A DNA stretch of 64,000 nucleotides from Acidobacteriota bacterium. Its GTDB lineage: Bacteria; Acidobacteriota; UBA6911. A model generated the notes under the pieces. That model was given only the letters and a program-made list of their open reading frames with translations. It ran no database searches and had not been told where the DNA came from. Below are positions 34,434 through 42,660 of this stretch, piece by piece. The DNA lies in assembly GCA_016929335.1 (NCBI GenBank), contig JAFGIY010000233.1, positions 1-64,000 on the forward strand, in the 5' to 3' direction. The translations under genes were made by a program, and so were the position numbers. The stretch's first letter is position 1; every line of letters begins with the position of its first letter.

Positions 34434-35123
34434 ATGATGATTCCAATTCTAAAGGACTATTATGCGCCGGGATATCTGCCGCATCCTGAGCCGAAGTCCA
34501 TCCCGCCCTATTTTCCCAACATCAACCTGGCTTTGCGGCGCCGGCTGTTTGAGGACATCGGGGGGTATGACGAGAATTGTGAGGCGGGAGAAGATGCGGA
34601 TCTTTGCATACGCGCAGCCCGGGCGGGCTGGGCTCAATTTTTCGACTCCGCGGCGATCGCCTACCACGAACCGAGACCGACTCTGGGAGCTCTCCTTCGC
34701 CAATGGATCTGGTATGGCCGCGGAGGCAGTCACTTCTTCTTCAAACAGCAACGCAGCCGGTTGGAAGTCTATGTGGACATGGAACTGGTTCCCAAGATGC
34801 ATCGCTATCGATGCGTGCTGGCGGCGCGCTGGTTTCCATGTTCGGCTATGATATTTATATCGGCTTTTCTGGCAGGACACATCATCGCGCTGCTCGGCCT
34901 GTTGGCATTGCTGGCCGGTTTCAGTAAGCCGGCTTTTTCCCTGCTTTTCCTGGCGGTGATCTATCCGATTTTACTGTATTTTCGAAGCCCGCTCAGGAAA
35001 CTTTCCTGGAGAGAGTTTTTGCTATATGCCGGAGTTGCGCACCTTATCAATTGGACATGCATTTTCGCCAGCGGCCTGGCAGGGCTGAAAAAGCGCCGGC
35101 TTTTCATCTATCCCGGCATATGA
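34434..35123 (+). pseudogene. C-terminal half of the GT2 protein, separated by a frameshift
   Basis: A 229-residue frame that starts at ATG 34434 and completes the GT2 domain of the preceding gene. The acidic-loop motif CEAGEDADLCIRA, PNINLALRRRLFEDIGGYDE and the acceptor-side HEPRPTLGALLRQWIWYGRG are present, followed by two or three TM helices (AMIFISAFLAGHIIALLGLL and neighbours) and a basic tail. This part lacks the donor-binding N-terminus, so it is unlikely to be active alone. It converges with rlmN. With the upstream part it would be a membrane-attached glycosyltransferase. Confidence 0.85.
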
Positions 35124-35210
35124 TCCGCAATTCTGACCGGCTTTCTGCTGTTGCGGCGTATCCAATCCCGTCTGCGCCGCCTCGCAACGAAACCGACTGA
35201 GAAAAGCGGG

Positions 35211-36257
35211 CTAGGCATCTCCGTGCAATGGATCTCTGCCGGCTAGCTGGCCGCAGGCTGCGGAGACGTCGTTGCCGCGGGGACGCCGGATGCTGGCGGT
35301 GATATGATTCCGGGCGAGGAGTTCCTGGAACGCGAGCACTCTTGCCGGCGGAGATGCTTTCAGCGGGATACATGGATCGGCATTCAGCGGTATCAGGTTG
35401 ACCTTTTTCTGAAGGCTTTTAAGCAGATTCACAAGTCGGCGTGCATCTTCAAGCGAATCGTTGATGTTTTCAATCAGCACATATTCGAATGTGATCCGCC
35501 TTCTTTGAGCCAGAGGAAAATTCCTGCACGCCTCAAGCAGGGCTGCGATATTCCATTTCCTGTTGACCGGCATGAGCAGGTCGCGAACCGCATCGGTTGT
35601 GGCATTGAGAGAAATCGCCAGGTTCGGAATAACAGGCTCTTCCGCAAGCCGCTTGATGCCGGGCACGATCCCCGAAGTAGACAGGGTCACACGCCGAGGG
35701 GAGATGGACATGCCCCGGTCGTCGGTAATGAGACGCACGGCTTTCATCAAATTGTCATAATTATTCAGCGGCTCCCCCATCCCCATAATCACAACATTCA
35801 GCCGCTTTGAACTTGTGCCACGATCCGCCTGCATTGTCAGGATCTGGCCGACTATCTCACCCGGTGTTAAATTGCGCTGCATCGGCAATCTTCCCGTGAC
35901 GCAGAAAAGACAGCCTATGGCGCAACCGACCTGCGTAGATATGCACAGAGTATCTCTCCGCTCCTCTGGGATAAAAACCGACTCGATCTTCTGCCCGGGA
36001 CCGAGGTCGAACAAATATCGGCGCGTTCCGTCTTTGGAAACAAAGACTTGCTGAACGGGAAGATGCGATAGCGAATATTTGTCATTCAGCCTGGCCCGAA
36101 GCTGCCTGCCCAGGTCTGTGAACTGATTCCAGGAATGATACAGGTGTTTGTATATTCCCGCATATACCTGACGGGAACGATACTTCGGCTCGTTCAAGCC
36201 GGCGATGGCCTCCCCAATTTCTTCCAGATTTGCTCCCACTAAACTCGTGATTGCCAT
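35211..36257 (-). CDS. rlmN: dual-specificity rRNA/tRNA methyltransferase RlmN
   Basis: Radical SAM methyltransferase of C2 of A2503 in 23S rRNA and A37 in some tRNAs. 348 residues from ATG 36257 (the frame is open to 36344). Motifs: CAIGCLFC for the cluster, VIMGMGEPLNNYDN, VTLSTSGIVPGI, LAISLNATTD, and the C-terminal catalytic Cys in RGNDVSAACGQLAG. The GGAGG about 23 nt before ATG 36257 is far for a ribosome site, so the true start is open. Followed upstream by a repeat-rich gap. Confidence 0.93.
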   Translation of the reverse strand: MAITSLVGANLEEIGEAIAGLNEPKYRSRQVYAGIYKHLYHSWNQFTDLGRQLRARLNDKYSLSHLPVQQVFVSKDGTRRYLFDLGPGQKIESVFIPEERRDTLCISTQVGCAIGCLFCVTGRLPMQRNLTPGEIVGQILTMQADRGTSSKRLNVVIMGMGEPLNNYDNLMKAVRLITDDRGMSISPRRVTLSTSGIVPGIKRLAEEPVIPNLAISLNATTDAVRDLLMPVNRKWNIAALLEACRNFPLAQRRRITFEYVLIENINDSLEDARRLVNLLKSLQKKVNLIPLNADPCIPLKASPPARVLAFQELLARNHITASIRRPRGNDVSAACGQLAGRDPLHGDA

Positions 36258-36382
36258 ACCAGCAGCAACAATACCATTTTCCTCCTTCCATCTTCGAGTC
36301 CTTGCGCAAAACCTGAAGATGCCGCCATTCATTCGGAAATGCATTCGTCTGATTCGCTTTTAAGCAAACCTCCGGCTCTGCC

Positions 36383-36633
36383 CTCACTGTGGGACACACT
36401 TGACACTGTGGGTGTTTTCGTTCTGGTTGCAGGCAGGGATGCAGGGAAAGAGGTCCCGCTTCAAGCAAACATGCTGTGAATTATGTGGGTCGCGGCTTCA
36501 GCCGCGACAGGTTTATGCAAACAGGGGGGCAGACATAAGTAATTCTAAAATATAGGATTAATTGCGCGTCGCGGCTGAAGCCGCGACCCACATGAGTAAG
36601 TACCCCCGCAGTCTCAACTGTGGGTAACAGCAA
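36383..36633. repeat. two facing copies of the composite palindromic repeat
   Basis: In the gap 36258-36678, copy 2 (minus, 36383-36510) has CCACAGTGTCAAGTGTG-type sequence next to a palindrome GTCGCGGCTTCAGCCGCGAC (36490-36509). Copy 3 (plus, 36560-36633) has GTCGCGGCTGAAGCCGCGAC (36568-36587), CCCACATGAG, then CCCCCGCAGTCTCAACTGTG. The two copies point outward from a 50-bp spacer, giving an inverted pair. Copy 1 is at 20036-20113. The rest of the gap, on both sides, holds nothing recognised. Confidence 0.8.
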
Positions 36634-36678
36634 GGACTCGCCGGTGTGATATTTACTCTGATCAGGTGTCAGGACAAC

Positions 36679-37296
36679 TCAGGCGCGCTCGAAGAGGATT
36701 CCAGTTCCATCCGTCACCCGGACTGCACGATAGATAAAACAGCAAATTTCCGGAATTGCGCTGCGTTGCGCCACACATTGGAGTAAGGGGGAAAAGCCGG
36801 GGGCGACGAGAAACAACCTTGGAGGAGAAGAGAAGTGGATTCTGCGCCCCCGATACATGCGCAAAACGACAGGAATATTGCGGGCAAGCCAGTCAAAACA
36901 GGCAATCCCGCGGAGAAGCAACTCATTGCTCTGAATCGTGTCCACCATCAGCATCACAAGCCGATCCGATTTGTCCTGAGCCACTAAATCGATCGGACCG
37001 AAAGGGTGACAGGGGAGATGTGTATCTATGACGTGCAGCCCCTCTTCCAGAGCTGCCTCCCGGCTGCACAGCAAAGATATGATCGCGTCACGATGAACAG
37101 CCCCGCAAGTATGAAGCAGAAAAGAGGCTTCTGGCAGAGAAGTCTCGGACGAAACCTGCGCCGGCAGCGCACTCTGATGATGAACCGATTCCGGAGGCTT
37201 ATCGGCCGGATCTGATATAAAGAGGTTTAGGATGTCCTCCAACCCCCGGGCCGGCCGTTTTTCACTCCGGCGGTTCTCTTCATGATGGGTGTCCAT
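36679..37296 (-). CDS. hypothetical protein next to ParA
   Basis: 205 residues from ATG 37296; the frame is open to a TTG at 37350 inside the ParA gene. It begins with an Arg/Glu-rich tail. The core (GPIDLVAQDKSDRLVMLMVD then LLRGIACFDWLARNIPVVLR) weakly recalls a degenerate PD-(D/E)xK nuclease fold such as the DUF91 type, but the expected ExK is not present. Its neighbour upstream is the ParA-CBM48 gene, 34 bp away, so they are probably cotranscribed. I do not know the family; the nuclease-like reading is speculative. Confidence 0.6.
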   Translation of the reverse strand: MDTHHEENRRSEKRPARGLEDILNLFISDPADKPPESVHHQSALPAQVSSETSLPEASFLLHTCGAVHRDAIISLLCSREAALEEGLHVIDTHLPCHPFGPIDLVAQDKSDRLVMLMVDTIQSNELLLRGIACFDWLARNIPVVLRMYRGRRIHFSSPPRLFLVAPGFSPLLQCVAQRSAIPEICCFIYRAVRVTDGTGILFERA

Positions 37297-37330
37297 AATT
37301 CTGTGTCGGCGCCGGCGCAACAAAGCTGTT

Positions 37331-38449
37331 TCAGGGCCCGGTGAATTCAATCACCGAATCATTATCTCCGAACGGACTGCGTTCCACACAGCCATTTAGC
37401 GGATCCGGTTGCCAGTGCCCGTCTACTACATAACGATAGCGATACCTGCCGGGCGCCAGCTCGAGCATCTTCTGCCATACGCCGTTGCTGAACTGCATAT
37501 CATAGCCTTCAGGGATCCATGAATTAAAGTCTCCCGCCAGCTGCACCTGATGTGCTTCAGGCGCGTGCAATGTGAATAAAACTCCCTCTTTTGTCGGAAT
37601 AGGAGCGGAAGGCAATGAAATGCCGCTCTCTTCAAGGTCTTCCTGATCGCGCTTTTCGCGGCTCTCAAGAACAGGCATCTCGGATTCCAGCTGAATTATC
37701 TCTCCGGTCAGGTTCCGGTAATCCTCATAGCCCACGCAGCGTTTGCAGAAATCACAGATCGGTATGCCGCGGCTCGCGGCTTCCGCAAGCTTGACGCTGT
37801 ATCGGATTACCGTATTCAGCACTTTGTCGCCGAGATGCTTTCGGATGTCCGCAACAACTTCTCCGGGAAATTCCGAACGCCCCGAATACAGAGTTATGAG
37901 AGCATGAGCGCGGATCACGTGTTTTTTCTTCCTCGCCAGAATATCGAGAGTTTCCAGCATCCTCCCGATTCCATGCAGCGAGAAAAAGCTCGCGTCCAGC
38001 GGAATGATCGCTTCAGAACAGGCAAGCAGCGCATTGAAAGTCAGTACTCCAATGTTGGGCGGGCAGTCGACAATGACGTAGTGATAGAGATCGCTCACAT
38101 CCTCAAGAGCTTCTCGAAGCCGATTCTCACGGCCGAAGACAGAAGCCAGCTTTTCCGAAGCGGCGCTCAAAAGAATGTCCGCCGGCACCAGATCAAGGTT
38201 CGGGCGAATGCTGCGCGCCACATCGCGCAGGCGCATTCTCTGATTGTTAAGCTCCCATACCAGCACATCGGTAATAGTCGGGACCGAAGGAGAGGGATCA
38301 GGTTGAAGGCCGATGGTTGCGTGCCCTTGCGGATCCATGTCTATCAGCAAGACATTTCTGTTCTCCCTGGCCAAAAATGCCGCAAGATTGATCGCGGTAA
38401 TTGTCTTACCGCATCCGCCTTTCTGATTGGCTATTGCTATTGATCTCAT
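37331..38449 (-). CDS. ParA/Soj-like ATPase fused to a glycogen-binding (CBM48/AMPK) domain
   Basis: 372 residues. The N-terminus is a ParA ATPase with deviant Walker A (NQKGGCGKTITAINLA), switch DMDPQGHATIGL and Walker B VIVDCPPNIG. A Cys-rich stretch (CDFCKRCVGYEDY) occurs near residue 235-250. From about 288 the C-terminus is an AMPK/isoamylase-N-type beta-sandwich: VQLAGDFNSWIPEGYDM, GVWQKMLELAPGRYRYRYV and VDGHWQPDP. Such a domain binds glycogen or starch in relatives. No parB gene is adjacent, so it is not a plasmid-type partition locus. A link between carbohydrate storage or granules and positioning is possible. ATG 38449; the upstream gap is 455 bp. Confidence 0.88.
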   Translation of the reverse strand: MRSIAIANQKGGCGKTITAINLAAFLARENRNVLLIDMDPQGHATIGLQPDPSPSVPTITDVLVWELNNQRMRLRDVARSIRPNLDLVPADILLSAASEKLASVFGRENRLREALEDVSDLYHYVIVDCPPNIGVLTFNALLACSEAIIPLDASFFSLHGIGRMLETLDILARKKKHVIRAHALITLYSGRSEFPGEVVADIRKHLGDKVLNTVIRYSVKLAEAASRGIPICDFCKRCVGYEDYRNLTGEIIQLESEMPVLESREKRDQEDLEESGISLPSAPIPTKEGVLFTLHAPEAHQVQLAGDFNSWIPEGYDMQFSNGVWQKMLELAPGRYRYRYVVDGHWQPDPLNGCVERSPFGDNDSVIEFTGP

Positions 38450-38904
38450 GGAGGCGCCTCCTGGTTAAATATGATTACCAAGGGCCAGGTGTTTGATGGG
38501 ATTCTATCACTGATGGAAGTAAAAACAACTATTAGTTGGGCAAATAACTTGAATCCCCCCAATATATCGTGGCAATGATGAAAAAGGTGTCCGGCGGGAT
38601 GGCTGTCTGCGACTAGCGACATCAATCTCCAGGGTGGATGATTTTGCGAAACTCACGAGGAGAATATGAATACCGGCATTCATCCAGCTGTTATTGTTTA
38701 AGGATATTTCGGCGGCAAATCCGATCGACTCATTTTTCAATAAAAGCTGTAGTAACTGCGAGCCGGAGGGAAAGGCTGTTGAATGATTCCGGGCGTCCAG
38801 ATCGCCAAAACAAATCAGAGTTTCGAAGAATTTGCGATTCGTCCTTTCCGGCTTGGTTCCATTGTGGTAAGTAATACGACGGTAAGCATTTGAAGCATCC
38901 GATT
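38450..38904. other. intergenic region upstream of parA and the M16 gene
   Basis: A 455-bp divergent gap. No promoter was convincing. A 36-codon frame at 38783-38893 (starts MIPGVQIAKTNQSFEEF) has GGAGGG 12 nt upstream and ends just before the M16 start; it is too short to call. No repeat of the heptad or palindrome families is present. Confidence 0.4.
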
Positions 38905-40164
38905 ATGTCCATGGACATCCAGAAGAGGGAAATGAAGAACGGCCTTGTCGTAGCAACCGAGGCGATGCCTCATCTGCGCTCCGTTTCGCTCGGCGTCTGG
39001 ATCAAATGCGGATCGCGTTTCGAGGATGCGAAGAACAGGGGCATTTCCCACTTCATCGAGCATTTGCTCTTCAAAGGAACGCGGAAGCGTTCTGCCGCCC
39101 GGATCGCGGAAGCAATCGATTCGGTCGGCGGCCAGCTGAACGCCTTTACAGAAAAGGAATACGTCGGATTTTATGCCAAGGTCCTGGACGAGCACCTTCC
39201 GGTCGCCTTTGATCTTGTTTCCGATATTGTTCTCAATCCGATGTTTCCGCCGATCGAAATCCGGCGTGAACGCAACGTGATCTATGAAGAGATCAACATG
39301 GTGGAAGACAACCCGCAGGAATTGATTCTGGATCTCTTCACGGAAAGCTTCTGGAAGGACCATCCGCTTGGCAGGCCGATTTCCGGGACCAAGGAATCCG
39401 TGGCGCAGATTGCCCGGAGCGACGTGAGGAAGTTTTTCAAGAGCCACTACAATGCCGGCAACATTATCGTCGCGGTCGCGGGCAATATCCGTCATCGGGA
39501 GGCTTATGGGCTTGCGGAACGCCACTTCTCGCATCTGAAAGCGGGTGCTGCGGCGGATCCGGTCGCGCCCCCCAAAATCCATCCAAGCCGTCTTGTGCGC
39601 CATAAAGCGCATCTGGAACAAACGCACATATGCCTTGGAACCGTCTCTCCCCCGATTACCTCGGAGGAACGATATTGCGTGCATTTGCTGAGCAACATAC
39701 TCGGCGGGGGCGTGAGTTCCCGGCTGTTTCAAAACATACGGGAACGGCGCGGTCTGGTGTATTCTATTTACTCGATGCTGAATCTTTATCGGGACGCGGG
39801 GTCGCTGGTGGTATATGCGGGAACTGCTCCTGAAAAGGCGCCTGTAGTTGTTCAACTGATCTTGAAGGAGTTCCGAAGCTTGCGCGAGAACCTCGTCTCA
39901 TCCCAGGAATTGAAGCGGGCAAAAGAATATGTCAAAGGATCGGTGCTGCTGAGCCTTGAGAGCTCCAGCAGCCGGATGACGCATCTTGCGCAGCAGCTGA
40001 TCTATTACGGACGCTTTTACAGGCTCGAAGATATTCTGAATGGGGTGGATCGCGTCACGGCGCGCGACATCAGGCGTCTCGCAAATAAGATGTTTGATAA
40101 TGACACTCTGGCTCTGACTGCTTTGAGCAGCCGCGACTTGAACGCAGCAGCCATTCATATGTGA
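38905..40164 (+). CDS. M16-family zinc metallopeptidase
   Basis: Pitrilysin-type protease of 419 residues. The inverted zinc motif HxxEH is in GISHFIEHLLFKGT (about residue 48-52), and the distal Glu lies in EEINMVEDNPQE. The C-terminal domain has the substrate-side motif SNILGGGVSSRLFQNIRERR then GLVYSIYS. ATG 38905 is used, though 38911 and a TTG 15 bp upstream are possible. The MBL gene follows after 3 bp. Role: likely cytosolic or periplasmic peptide processing. It lacks a clear signal peptide, so the cytosol is favoured. Confidence 0.9.
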   Translation: MSMDIQKREMKNGLVVATEAMPHLRSVSLGVWIKCGSRFEDAKNRGISHFIEHLLFKGTRKRSAARIAEAIDSVGGQLNAFTEKEYVGFYAKVLDEHLPVAFDLVSDIVLNPMFPPIEIRRERNVIYEEINMVEDNPQELILDLFTESFWKDHPLGRPISGTKESVAQIARSDVRKFFKSHYNAGNIIVAVAGNIRHREAYGLAERHFSHLKAGAAADPVAPPKIHPSRLVRHKAHLEQTHICLGTVSPPITSEERYCVHLLSNILGGGVSSRLFQNIRERRGLVYSIYSMLNLYRDAGSLVVYAGTAPEKAPVVVQLILKEFRSLRENLVSSQELKRAKEYVKGSVLLSLESSSSRMTHLAQQLIYYGRFYRLEDILNGVDRVTARDIRRLANKMFDNDTLALTALSSRDLNAAAIHM

Positions 40165-40167
40165 CCT

Positions 40168-40953
40168 ATGGGGCTGAGCTTTATTGTACTCGGCAGTGGA
40201 AGTTCAGGGAACGCCACGCTCGTAAGCGATGGGGAGACGCATATTCTCGTGGATGTCGGCCTGAGCGGCCGTGAAACCGCAAAGCGCCTGCGGGAGTGCG
40301 GCATTGAACCGGAGAGGATTTCTGCCATCGTCGTTTCGCACGAGCATGGAGATCATTGCCGCGGCGTCGGACCGTTCGCCAAAGACCTCGAAATTCCGGT
40401 ATTTATGACGGATGCAACCCTGAGCGGTTCCGGAATGATCCTGGATTCAAGAAAACATCAGCGAATCCAATCCGGGGAAAGTTTTGACGTATACGGCTTC
40501 CTCTTCACGGGTTTCTCTGTGCCGCACGATTCCGCCGATCCGCTCGGTTTTGTAATCGAAAAGGACGAGATCAAACTCGGGATTGCATTGGATCTGGGGT
40601 ATCTATCCAATCTGGTCCTCGAACGTCTGAAAGGCTGCGACGGCATAATTTTGGAGTCGAACCATGATGTCCGGATGCTCAAGGTCGGCCCGTATCCATG
40701 GGCTCTGAAACAAAGAGTCCTGAGCCGCCGCGGACATCTCTCCAATGACTCCGTCGCGCAATTTCTCGGGAATGACTTTGACGGGCAGGCCGCGCACATT
40801 GTGCTGGCTCATCTCAGCCAGAAGAACAATCTTCCGGAACTTGCACTGCTGTCTGCTCAAAGAGCGTTGGAAGAACGATCGGGTCTGCAGATCGGCGGGA
40901 CGAAGCTCGAACTGGCTTACCAGGACAAAATCAGCAGAGCGTACCGGTATTAG
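40168..40953 (+). CDS. MBL-fold hydrolase of the YycJ/WalJ type
   Basis: A 261-residue metallo-beta-lactamase-fold protein. The metal-binding HxHxDH is in VVSHEHGDHCRG, with FIVLGSGSSGNATLVSDG at the N-terminus, FSVPHDSADPLGFVI in the middle and LSRRGHLSNDSVAQFLG, then IVLAHLSQKNN. These agree with the WalJ/YycJ family, thought to be involved in DNA or cell-wall coordination. The gene starts 3 bp after the M16 gene and is followed by purB (gap 53 bp with a repeat). Confidence 0.9.
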   Translation: MGLSFIVLGSGSSGNATLVSDGETHILVDVGLSGRETAKRLRECGIEPERISAIVVSHEHGDHCRGVGPFAKDLEIPVFMTDATLSGSGMILDSRKHQRIQSGESFDVYGFLFTGFSVPHDSADPLGFVIEKDEIKLGIALDLGYLSNLVLERLKGCDGIILESNHDVRMLKVGPYPWALKQRVLSRRGHLSNDSVAQFLGNDFDGQAAHIVLAHLSQKNNLPELALLSAQRALEERSGLQIGGTKLELAYQDKISRAYRY

Positions 40954-40974
40954 ATTCCCGAACTCTGAATAAAA

Positions 40975-40999
40975 CTCTAAGGCTCGAAGGCTCAAAGGA
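40975..40999 (+). repeat. CTCGAAG-type heptad fragment supplying the purB ribosome site
   Basis: CTCTAAGGCTCGAAGGCTCA then AAGGA. It matches 7791-7815 at 23 of 25 bases. The AAAGGA at its 3' end (40994-40999) lies 7 nt before the purB ATG (41007) and works as its Shine-Dalgarno sequence. The other copy sits inside the terminator hairpin at 7771-7813. Confidence 0.75.
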
Positions 41000-41006
41000 A
41001 ACAGAT

Positions 41007-42302
41007 ATGATCGACCGTTATATGCCCAAGGACTTTGAAGAGATTTGGTCGGAAGAGAATATGTTTCGCACGTGGCTTCGTGTGGAACTGGAGGTCTGCC
41101 GGGTGCTGGCTGAAAAAGGCTGGATTCCAAAGGAGTCCATGGAGGTCATCGAAAAAAAGGCCGGCTTTTCGGTGCCCCGGATCAAAGAAATAGAAAATGT
41201 GACGCACCATGACCTGATAGCTTTTACAACGAGCGTGGCGGAATACGTCGGACCGGACTCGCGTTTCATCCACTGGGGCCTTACCTCCACCGATGTCATT
41301 GACACCGCCCGGGGCTTGCAGCTGAAACAGGCCAGCGAAAAAATTCTTGCGGCGATCGATGAGCTGCAGAAAGCAATCAAAGAGCGGGCGCTGGAACACC
41401 GCAAGACTCTCATGATGGGACGGACGCACGGAGTGCATGCGGAGCTGACGACCTTCGGCCTGAAACTGGCGGTCTGGTACGACGAAATGAAGCGAAACCG
41501 CGACCGCATGCAACGTGCGGCCGAAACCGTCTCGGTGGGGAAAATATCCGGCGCCGTGGGAACATTTGCGCACCTCGATCCGGATGTGGAGGCGATCGTT
41601 TGCGAGCGTATGGGATTAAAGGCGGCGCCGGCATCCACCCAGACACTCCAGCGCGACCGTCACGCCGAATACCTGTGCGCGATTTCAATTGTTGGAAGCT
41701 CGCTGGACAAGTTTGCGACCGAAATCCGCCATCTTCAAAGGACGGAGGTTCGGGAAGCGGAAGAGCCGTTCGCTGCCGGACAGAAGGGATCTTCCGCCAT
41801 GCCCCACAAACGAAATCCGGTTAAGTGCGAACAGATTTCGGGATTGTCCCGCCTGCTTCGCGGGTATGCCGTTACGGCTCTCGAGAACGTTGCGCTCTGG
41901 CATGAGCGCGACATCTCTCATTCTTCTGCAGAACGTGTGATTCTGCCGGATTCAACATCCGTGCTCTGCTATATGCTCCGGGCAATGACGAAAATTGTCT
42001 CAAAGATGGTGGTATATCCGGAGCGGATGCTTAAAAACATCGAGCTGACGCGAGGGCTTGCCTATTCCGGCCAATTGCTCCTGGACCTCACAAGGAAAGG
42101 CGTACTGAGGGAAGACGCCTATCGGTGGATTCAGCGATGCTCCATGAAGGTTTGGGACGAAAATAAGGATTTCCTTCAGGTTCTACAGGAAGATCCGGAT
42201 ATCACCAAGATACTTTCCCGGGCCGAGATACAGTCGGTAGTGAATCCACAGCATCAGTTGCGAAACGTGGATGCGATCTTCTCCCGAGTTTTTGCCTCGT
42301 GA
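41007..42302 (+). CDS. purB: adenylosuccinate lyase
   Basis: Acts twice in purine synthesis, on SAICAR and adenylosuccinate. 431 residues. Fumarase-superfamily motifs: THHDLIAFTTSVAEYVG, HWGLTSTDVIDTARGLQL, MMGRTHGVHAELTTFGL and the signature GSSAMPHKRNPVKCEQI. AAAGGA (7 nt) at the end of a repeat unit serves as ribosome site. No other pur gene is adjacent; purD and purE are 16 kb away. Confidence 0.97.
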   Translation: MIDRYMPKDFEEIWSEENMFRTWLRVELEVCRVLAEKGWIPKESMEVIEKKAGFSVPRIKEIENVTHHDLIAFTTSVAEYVGPDSRFIHWGLTSTDVIDTARGLQLKQASEKILAAIDELQKAIKERALEHRKTLMMGRTHGVHAELTTFGLKLAVWYDEMKRNRDRMQRAAETVSVGKISGAVGTFAHLDPDVEAIVCERMGLKAAPASTQTLQRDRHAEYLCAISIVGSSLDKFATEIRHLQRTEVREAEEPFAAGQKGSSAMPHKRNPVKCEQISGLSRLLRGYAVTALENVALWHERDISHSSAERVILPDSTSVLCYMLRAMTKIVSKMVVYPERMLKNIELTRGLAYSGQLLLDLTRKGVLREDAYRWIQRCSMKVWDENKDFLQVLQEDPDITKILSRAEIQSVVNPQHQLRNVDAIFSRVFAS

Positions 42303-42660
42303 GCTAAAGCAGTCGGCGGTCGATAATCGTTGGCTGAGAATCACTGCAAACTTCTTCGGGATTGGCCGGGCCGGAAGGGCGGGGGTATTCAAAATAGAGC
42401 AGGTCTCTCCGAGACAGAAAAGTGCCGCTCTGGTATAATCGTCTCGCTTGCTCGTATCCGGCAAGAGGATTTTTTTATAGGAACCGCACACAGGGGCGCA
42501 GGAAAGGAAGCAATCCACCCTTCGGTGATGCCGGATTGTGAAAATATTAGCCTGGGATGGCCCTTTCCATTAACATGGCCAAAGGATCCTATGAGGTTTG
42601 AGTAATTCAGCCCGGAACCCCGGGGCTGATTGGGTGGGACATTTTGATCGGTATAAGCCT
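42303..42660 (+). promoter_or_regulatory. promoter and 5' leader of the hydantoinase-like gene
   Basis: A 358-bp gap after purB. At 42308-42330 lies a fragment of the CAGTCGG repeat. A good sigma-70 promoter follows: GAGACA (42411-42416), 17 bases, TATAAT (42434-42439), giving a leader of about 215 nt before ATG 42661. The leader has a hairpin (CTTGC/GCAAG at 42447-42465) followed by seven Ts (42470-42476), which could attenuate transcription, and a second hairpin with CAGCCC/GGGCTG at about 42608-42628. No known riboswitch could be matched. Confidence 0.5.

Noticed and set aside
37331-38449. Plasmid or prophage partition locus
   Set aside because: No parB, parS-like repeats or phage genes adjoin the ParA gene, and its C-terminal domain is a carbohydrate-binding type.
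38815-39855. A 346-codon minus-strand frame
   Set aside because: It lies antisense to the M16 peptidase gene with its HFIEH motif; no domain and no ribosome site.
42480-42580. SRP RNA or cobalamin riboswitch
   Set aside because: The GGAAAGGAAGCAATCC stretch recalls the SRP core, but the paired arms and tetraloop context do not follow. No B12-box or other riboswitch core was found.
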